Below, in pieces: positions 6,845 through 10,178 of a DNA stretch of 10,178 bases. A program made the position numbers and the translations under genes. Source of the stretch: Pseudomonadota bacterium (lineage in GTDB: Bacteria; Pseudomonadota; Alphaproteobacteria; Rhizobiales; Phreatobacteraceae); NCBI GenBank assembly GCA_023416965.1, contig JAEZGJ010000247.1:1-10178 (forward strand), in the 5' to 3' direction. The notes below the pieces were generated by a model, which was not told where the DNA came from, did no database searches, and worked only from the letters and a program-made list of their open reading frames with translations. Numbering within the stretch: position 1 is the first letter of the stretch; the number at the start of each line of letters is the position of its first letter.

Positions 6845-7216
6845 TCACGCCGCCTGGCGTTGCATCCGTGTGCGCCGCGTCGCCTCGCGCGCGGCATAGC
6901 CGTAAATGACGTCCTGTGCCGTCCGGTGGCGCGCTTCGGCCTCCTCGTCCGGCACCGCCGCGATGAGGAAGGGCTCCGTGCCGCGCGCGTGGCGCAGATA
7001 GGCCTCGAGCGCGTCCAGGGCCTCCTCGGTCGTCGCGGCAGAGGCCGCGCGCAGTTCCTGCCCCTCGGCCAGGCGCAGCGCCTCGTGCGCCGCCAGTTCG
7101 AGCAGCATCTGCAGGAAGCGCGCCTGGCGCCTGCGCGCCAGCACCGCCGTCTGGACCACCAGCGTGGCGAGATAGTCGTCGGTCTCGGCAGACGGATAGG
7201 GTTTCAGGCCATGCAT
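6845..7216 (-). CDS. Protein of unknown function directly downstream of luxI
   Basis: I do not recognise this 123-residue protein. It appears almost wholly alpha-helical, without cysteine or membrane segments. A basic patch, LARRRQARF (26-34), is followed by MLLELAAHEALRLAE (37-51), an acidic helical stretch (63-75), then PFLIAAVPDEEAEARHR (82-98) and an Arg-rich end. ATG 7214-7216 is preferred because AGGAGGAGGG at 7221-7230 lies just before it. A GTG at 7235-7237, right after the luxI stop, would add seven residues but would place this ribosome site inside the gene. It follows luxI by 21 bases and its stop overlaps the ribosome site of the next small gene, so luxI and the two small genes are very likely one operon. 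A role in modulating the LuxR/LuxI circuit is plausible but unproven. Confidence 0.82.
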   Translation of the reverse strand: MHGLKPYPSAETDDYLATLVVQTAVLARRRQARFLQMLLELAAHEALRLAEGQELRAASAATTEEALDALEAYLRHARGTEPFLIAAVPDEEAEARHRTAQDVIYGYAAREATRRTRMQRQAA

Positions 7217-7220
7217 CGTT

Positions 7221-7230
7221 CCCTCCTCCT
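7221..7230 (-). promoter_or_regulatory. Strong Shine-Dalgarno site for the 123-residue protein
   Basis: On the minus strand AGGAGGAGGG lies between the luxI stop (7238-7240) and ATG 7216. The spacing is 4 bases from its end, or 8 from the first AGGAGG. It decides between ATG 7216 and the upstream GTG 7237. Confidence 0.75.
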
Positions 7231-7237
7231 GTTTCAC

Positions 7238-7849
7238 TCAGGCCATGGCGGCGTGCAGCGGGGTCGCGGCGATGCCGCGCCCGGCGAAGCCGTCGAGGAC
7301 GTCGGGTGTGACGTCCATCACGCCGGCGATCACCGGCCCCCCGTCGATGTCGGTGATGGGCCCGAGCGGCGTCGGCCAGAAGCCCATTTCCAGGAACCGG
7401 GTGACCCAGACCGGGTGGCCCTCCCAGGTCATCTGCTCGATCCCGTTGGCGAGGCAATGCTCGACGACCGCGCGGGCCATCTCGCCGGAGCCGCGCGACC
7501 AGCTGCCGTCGCCGCGGTATTTCGGATCGATGGCTAGGCGCGTCCATTCCCAGATCTGGGGTCCCCGCGGGATGCCGCGGGGCGCGAGATGGGGATAGGC
7601 GTCGCTGAGGAGATGCGGCCATTGCGTCGGCAGGAGCCGCGTATAGACCCGCAGACTGTCTTCCTCGTCGAGAATGAGGAAGTGACGGGCCGTCTCCACG
7701 TCGAACTGGTCGATCTCGCGGCCGTCCGGCTTGCGAAGCCGCTCCCAGCCCAGTTCCTCGACGAATATCCGATGACGAAGCCGGAAGGCCTCGTCCATCA
7801 GGGATGCGTGACGGGCGATGTCGCGCCCTTCGATGACGAGAAGCCGCAT
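7238..7849 (-). CDS. luxI: LuxI-family acyl-homoserine-lactone synthase
   Basis: This 203-residue protein would make an N-acyl (or acyl-CoA-derived) homoserine lactone from S-adenosylmethionine and an acyl donor in the cytoplasm. Residues invariant in the family fall at or next to the classical positions: R25, F29, W35, D47, D50, R71, E101 and R104. The usual Ser103 is Thr here (EWTRLAID). The segment RKPDGREIDQFD and the later PLG-x4-DI-x-G pattern resemble Rhodopseudomonas RpaI as I recall it, so an RpaI/BjaI-like synthase using CoA-linked acids is possible. The start ATG 7847-7849 has GGAGG (7856-7860) 6 bases upstream. It lies 103 bases after the luxR-type gene on the same strand, and two small genes follow. 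The symbol is a family name; the signal is not predictable from this sequence. Confidence 0.92.
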   Translation of the reverse strand: MRLLVIEGRDIARHASLMDEAFRLRHRIFVEELGWERLRKPDGREIDQFDVETARHFLILDEEDSLRVYTRLLPTQWPHLLSDAYPHLAPRGIPRGPQIWEWTRLAIDPKYRGDGSWSRGSGEMARAVVEHCLANGIEQMTWEGHPVWVTRFLEMGFWPTPLGPITDIDGGPVIAGVMDVTPDVLDGFAGRGIAATPLHAAMA

Positions 7850-7905
7850 GCCAACCCTCCCAAGGTGACCGAGGGGAAGGGTGGGTTTCGAGGGGCCTGT
7901 CTGTC

Positions 7906-7925
7906 ACTGGCCCGATCGGACTATT
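7906..7925. promoter_or_regulatory. Candidate lux-box operator between luxR and luxI
   Basis: ACTGGCCCGATCGGACTATT is an imperfect 20-bp palindrome centred on GATC, with 7 of 10 base pairs symmetrical and a perfect CCGATCGG core. Length, GATC centre and position (56 bases before the luxI ATG) suit a lux-type box bound by LuxR-type regulators. The outer CTG/CAG arms of the classical box are only half kept. A good -10 element is not evident, so this remains a candidate. Confidence 0.4.
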
Positions 7926-7952
7926 GCGCTTTGTAACTGAGCGCCGCGAACC

Positions 7953-8684
7953 TCAGGGAATGATCTTCCGGCGCAGGCAGCGGGCGACGAGATGGGCGCG
8001 GGACGTGCAGCCGGTCCGCTCCAGGGCGCTGGCCAGATGGTTCTTCACCGTGTTCTCGGAGATGGCCAGGATCTGGCCGATCTCCCAGTTCGACTTGCCC
8101 TCTGCGGCCCAGCGGATGCATTCGACCTGCTGCGGCGTCAGGCCGAAGGCCCCCCCGCCGTCGCCCGGCAGCCTCGCTCGGCGGATGGCCTCGTAGCCGT
8201 AGAGGCTGATGAGGTGGAGCGAGCGCTGCTCGCGCCGCGACAGGGCGACCCGGTCGGCGCCGAAGGACACGCAGGCATCCAGCCCGCCGCCGGAATGGAT
8301 GGGCACGCAATAGCCGTCCGCCAGGCCGAAATCGCCGGCCTCATCGAGGATGAGCGCCTGCTCGCGGCTGATCCCCGGCGTGCGCGTTTCGCTCCAGACG
8401 AAGGGCATGACCGAACTCATGACCTTCCGCATGGCCGGGTCGCTCTGGGCGTAGTTGCGGCTGTTGTAGCGATCCCACCAGCCCTGCGGCCAGTGATGGG
8501 CGAGCACCAGCGCCTCCAGGTTCTGGTGAGGCAGGGGCACGCCGGTGACGATGAGGGAGGAAAAGCCGAAATGGCGCATCACGCCGACGAGTTCGGTCAT
8601 GACGTGATCCGGCTCGGTCCTTCCCTCCAGACGATCGATCACGTCGAACGCATAGCGGTCGACGTCCAGTACTCCGCCCGCCAT
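7953..8684 (-). CDS. luxR: LuxR-family acyl-homoserine-lactone-responsive regulator
   Basis: This 243-residue two-domain regulator has an N-terminal autoinducer-binding domain. All six conserved pocket residues are present with LuxR spacing: W69, Y73, D82, P83, W97 and G124. The C-terminal GerE/LuxR helix-turn-helix runs from LTPQQVECIRWAAEGKSNWE (from 182) through ISENTVKNHLASAL to the end. ATG 8682-8684 is chosen because GGGAGG (8693-8698) lies 8 bases upstream. The longer GTG start at 8691-8693 would overlap that ribosome site. It precedes the luxI-type gene in tandem and presumably controls it through the palindrome in between. The intact pocket argues for a true signal receptor rather than a degenerate solo. 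Confidence 0.92.
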   Translation of the reverse strand: MAGGVLDVDRYAFDVIDRLEGRTEPDHVMTELVGVMRHFGFSSLIVTGVPLPHQNLEALVLAHHWPQGWWDRYNSRNYAQSDPAMRKVMSSVMPFVWSETRTPGISREQALILDEAGDFGLADGYCVPIHSGGGLDACVSFGADRVALSRREQRSLHLISLYGYEAIRRARLPGDGGGAFGLTPQQVECIRWAAEGKSNWEIGQILAISENTVKNHLASALERTGCTSRAHLVARCLRRKIIP

Positions 8685-8877
8685 TCCAGCCACCTCCCAA
8701 GGGCCACGACGGATTCAGCGTGCGAAACCTGCGGGACGCAATCTACGGATAATTACCGATGTAACGGGCATCTGGAGGGGCGCTGCCCCGTGGCCCGCGG
8801 GGCGGCATGCCATGGGAAGCCGGCGGCTTCGGCGCACCGCCTCATGGCAACCCATCCGCGGAACGGCAGCCCGAAGA
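8685..8877. other. Intergenic region upstream of luxR
   Basis: This is the largest gap in the window, about 190 bases. Next to luxR it contains GGGAGG (8693-8698). Further up is the only AT-rich patch nearby (about 8740-8763, with TAATTA at 8750-8755), a likely luxR promoter area, though no convincing -35/-10 pair was found. The part nearer the HNH gene is GC-rich with short competing inverted repeats: GGGGC/GCCCC (8777-8781 with 8785-8789), GCCCCG/CGGGGC (8785-8790 with 8798-8803) and AAGCC/GGCTT (8817-8821 with 8825-8829). None is followed by a T-run in the direction of transcription. No small gene is supported here. Confidence 0.5.
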
Positions 8878-9468
8878 TCAGGGCTCCAGCTCGGTGTCCC
8901 AGTAGAGATAGTCCATCCAGCTCTGGTGCAGGTAGTTCGGCGGGAACAGCCGGCCGTTGGCGTGCAGGTCCTGCACGGTCGGGGCGAAGGGCATGCGGGC
9001 GAGGTGGAGGCCCGATTCCTTCAGCGTCTTCGAGCCCTTGCTGAGGTTGCAGGGCGAGCAGGCCGTCAGCACGTTGTCCCAGGTGGTCTGGCCGCCCTTG
9101 GAGCGGGGGATCAGGTGGTCGAAGGTGAGATCCTCGCCATGGCCGCAATACTGGCAGCGGAAACGGTCGCGCAGGAAGACGTTGAACCGTGTGAAGGCGG
9201 GATTGCGCGACGGCTTCACATAGGTCTTCAGCGACACCACGCTCGGCAGCCTCATCTCGAAGCTCGGCGAGTGGATCGCCTTCTCGTAGGTCGAGACGAC
9301 GGTGACGCGGTCGAGGAAGACGGCCTTGATCGTATCCTGCCACGACCACAGCGACAGGGGATAGTAGCTCAGCGGGCGGTAGTCCGCGTTGAGCACCAGG
9401 GCCGGCCATGAACCAGGAGAAATGGCGGTCGAAACCGGCAGGTCCCCGGGCGATACGGCGACCGTCAA
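8878..9468 (-). CDS. HNH endonuclease family protein
   Basis: This 196-residue protein has an HNH (beta-beta-alpha metal) nuclease domain at about 100-148. Two CxxC knuckles (C105/C108 and C137/C140) bracket DHLIPRSKGG, with D117-H118 as the catalytic pair, N132 in WDNV and N141 in place of the last His. The N-terminal half (LVLNADYRPLSYYPLSLWSW, then SFEMRLPSVVSLKTYVKPSR) is typical of a compact HNH family widespread in Alphaproteobacteria whose cellular role is not established. The start is TTG at 9466-9468. AAGGAG (9475-9480) lies 6 bases upstream and the first in-frame ATG is only at residue 72, inside the conserved region, so TTG is effectively forced. It lies in tandem after the glycosylase gene but has its own likely promoter and a structured leader. 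Confidence 0.9.
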   Translation of the reverse strand: MTVAVSPGDLPVSTAISPGSWPALVLNADYRPLSYYPLSLWSWQDTIKAVFLDRVTVVSTYEKAIHSPSFEMRLPSVVSLKTYVKPSRNPAFTRFNVFLRDRFRCQYCGHGEDLTFDHLIPRSKGGQTTWDNVLTACSPCNLSKGSKTLKESGLHLARMPFAPTVQDLHANGRLFPPNYLHQSWMDYLYWDTELEP

Positions 9469-9474
9469 GATGAA

Positions 9475-9480
9475 CTCCTT
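9475..9480 (-). promoter_or_regulatory. Shine-Dalgarno site deciding the TTG start of the HNH gene
   Basis: AAGGAG on the minus strand sits 6 bases before TTG 9466-9468. No ATG or GTG alternative lies at a usable distance. Confidence 0.7.
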
Positions 9481-9488
9481 GCGATCGG

Positions 9489-9516
9489 GCGGCTCGGCGA
9501 TTCGCGAGCCGCGAAT
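9489..9516 (-). promoter_or_regulatory. Two mutually exclusive hairpins in the HNH gene leader
   Basis: GCGGCTCG (9489-9496) pairs with CGAGCCGC (9505-9512): 8 bp with an 8-base loop. ATTCGCG (9500-9506) pairs with CGCGAAT (9510-9516): 7 bp with a 3-base loop. The two share bases and cannot form together. They lie between the candidate promoter and the ribosome site (9475-9480). They could modulate expression, or one could act as a weak end signal for the glycosylase gene; there is no T-run. Confidence 0.35.
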
Positions 9517-9530
9517 TCAGGCACTGACCG

Positions 9531-9560
9531 ATACTATGGGGATCGTGTCGCTCTTGTGAA
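9531..9560 (-). promoter_or_regulatory. Candidate sigma70-type promoter for the HNH gene
   Basis: Read on the minus strand, TTCACA (9560-9555) and TAGTAT (9536-9531) match -35 and -10 hexamers at 5 of 6 and 4 of 6, with an 18-base spacer. Transcription would start at about 9523, leaving a leader of roughly 55 bases that contains both hairpins. Confidence 0.4.
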
Positions 9561-9577
9561 GCCCAAAGGGCCCGTCA

Positions 9578-10178
9578 TCACGCCGTCGTGGCAGGAACGG
9601 CCGCCCGGCCCTTCAGCGCGGCGTAATGGGCCCAGAGGAGGCGCGCCGCGGCGGCGCGATGGGGCCGCCAGCGTTCGGCAATGGCGATCATGGCCTTCGC
9701 ATCCGGCCGCGCGGCGAGGCCGAGCGCGTCCTGCACCGCCGCCTGCAGGGCGATGTCGCCGGCCGGCCAGGCATCGCCGTGGCCGAGGCAGGTGAGGAGA
9801 TAGACGTCGGCGGTCCAGGGCCCGATGCCCTTGACCCGCGTCAGCGCGGCATGGGCCGCCTCGGCCTCCATCGCCGTCAGCGCGTCGAGGTCCAGCGTGC
9901 CGTCGAGGACCGCCGCCGCCATCGCCCGCAGCGTGCGCGTCTTCGGCCGCGACTGGCCGCAGGCGCGGTAGTCCTCGTCGCTCGCAGCCGCCAGCCGCTC
10001 CGGGGTCACGGCGCCGAGCACCGACAGGGTCCGGGCCCAGATCGCCTGCGCCGCGAGCGTCGAGATCTGCTGGAATACGACGACATGAACGAGGCCCTCG
10101 AAGCCCGCCGGCCGCCGGCGGCGCGGCGGGATGCCGCGCTCGGCCTGCAGCCGGTCCCTGACCGGGCACTCAGCCGCG
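9578..10178 (-). CDS. alkA: DNA-3-methyladenine glycosylase (AlkA-type, HhH-GPD), N-terminus outside the window
   Basis: This base-excision repair enzyme removes alkylated bases such as 3-methyladenine from DNA. The frame is open to the window end, so the start is missing; 199 residues are visible. The visible N-terminal part has RRRRPAGFEGLVHVVVFQQIST, typical of the family's GF-x2-L and QQ(V/I)S region. The helix-hairpin-helix VKGIGPWTAD (codons about 9835-9806) is followed by the catalytic aspartate in WPAGDIALQ (codon 9757-9755). Compared with E. coli AlkA (282 residues) it lacks the N-terminal TBP-like extension and looks like the short alphaproteobacterial form, with probably 10-20 residues missing. 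A GTG at 10019-10021 would give a 147-residue product but cuts off the conserved QQIS region, so it is not the start. The HNH gene follows on the same strand after about 110 bases. Confidence 0.9.
   Translation of the reverse strand, partial: AAECPVRDRLQAERGIPPRRRRPAGFEGLVHVVVFQQISTLAAQAIWARTLSVLGAVTPERLAAASDEDYRACGQSRPKTRTLRAMAAAVLDGTLDLDALTAMEAEAAHAALTRVKGIGPWTADVYLLTCLGHGDAWPAGDIALQAAVQDALGLAARPDAKAMIAIAERWRPHRAAAARLLWAHYAALKGRAAVPATTA

Noticed and set aside
6831..7907. A 358-codon minus-strand open frame across luxI and the next gene
   Set aside because: It is an out-of-frame shadow of luxI and the 123-residue gene, very rich in Arg/Gly/Pro, with no ribosome site or motif.
8777..8829. 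An intrinsic terminator after the HNH gene
   Set aside because: Short GC stems exist but overlap one another, and none is followed by a T-run on the minus strand.
7992..9044. A 350-codon plus-strand open frame opposite luxR and the HNH gene
   Set aside because: It runs antisense to two genes with clear family motifs and is a consequence of high GC content.

Overview
The window is one contiguous chromosomal stretch of very GC-rich DNA with coding on both strands. Gene content points to an alphaproteobacterium of the Rhizobiales/Hyphomicrobiales type: a TIGR02302/DUF4175 protein, a pgsA-moaD pair, an RpaI-like acyl-homoserine-lactone synthase, and a compact HNH protein of the kind common in that order. 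This is inferred from protein resemblance only; no rRNA or other marker is present, and the genus cannot be named.

Layout. Bases 12-173 (+) are the tail of a DUF429-like protein interrupted by an in-frame stop. 223-1167 (+) is a PLP-dependent threonine/serine dehydratase. 1270-3972 (+) is a 900-residue TIGR02302 membrane protein with a long Gln/Gly-rich tract. It converges, with a 4-bp gap, on a minus-strand unit transcribed in the order pgsA (5966-5340), moaD (5343-5092) and a NAPE-PLD-like metallo-beta-lactamase-fold hydrolase (5083-3977). dsbB (6062-6604, +) diverges from pgsA and may have a leaderless mRNA. The rest is on the minus strand: an alkA-type glycosylase cut by the window end (10178-9578), an HNH nuclease with a TTG start (9468-8878), a LuxR-type regulator (8684-7953), a LuxI-type synthase (7849-7238) and two small unrecognised genes (7216-6845 and 6834-6625).

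The most interesting part is 6625-8684, a complete quorum-sensing pair followed by two tightly coupled small genes. The LuxI keeps nearly every invariant family residue. The LuxR keeps all six signal-pocket residues with the right spacing. An imperfect 20-bp lux-box-like palindrome lies between them. Two small, cysteine-free, helical-looking proteins follow luxI with strong Shine-Dalgarno sites; the second site overlaps the stop codon of the gene before it. The two proteins share a short motif by eye, so they are plausible accessory or modulator proteins of this circuit, but their function is unknown.

No tRNA, rRNA, CRISPR array or insertion sequence was seen. No gap between genes exceeds 300 bases; the largest, 8685-8877, is described.
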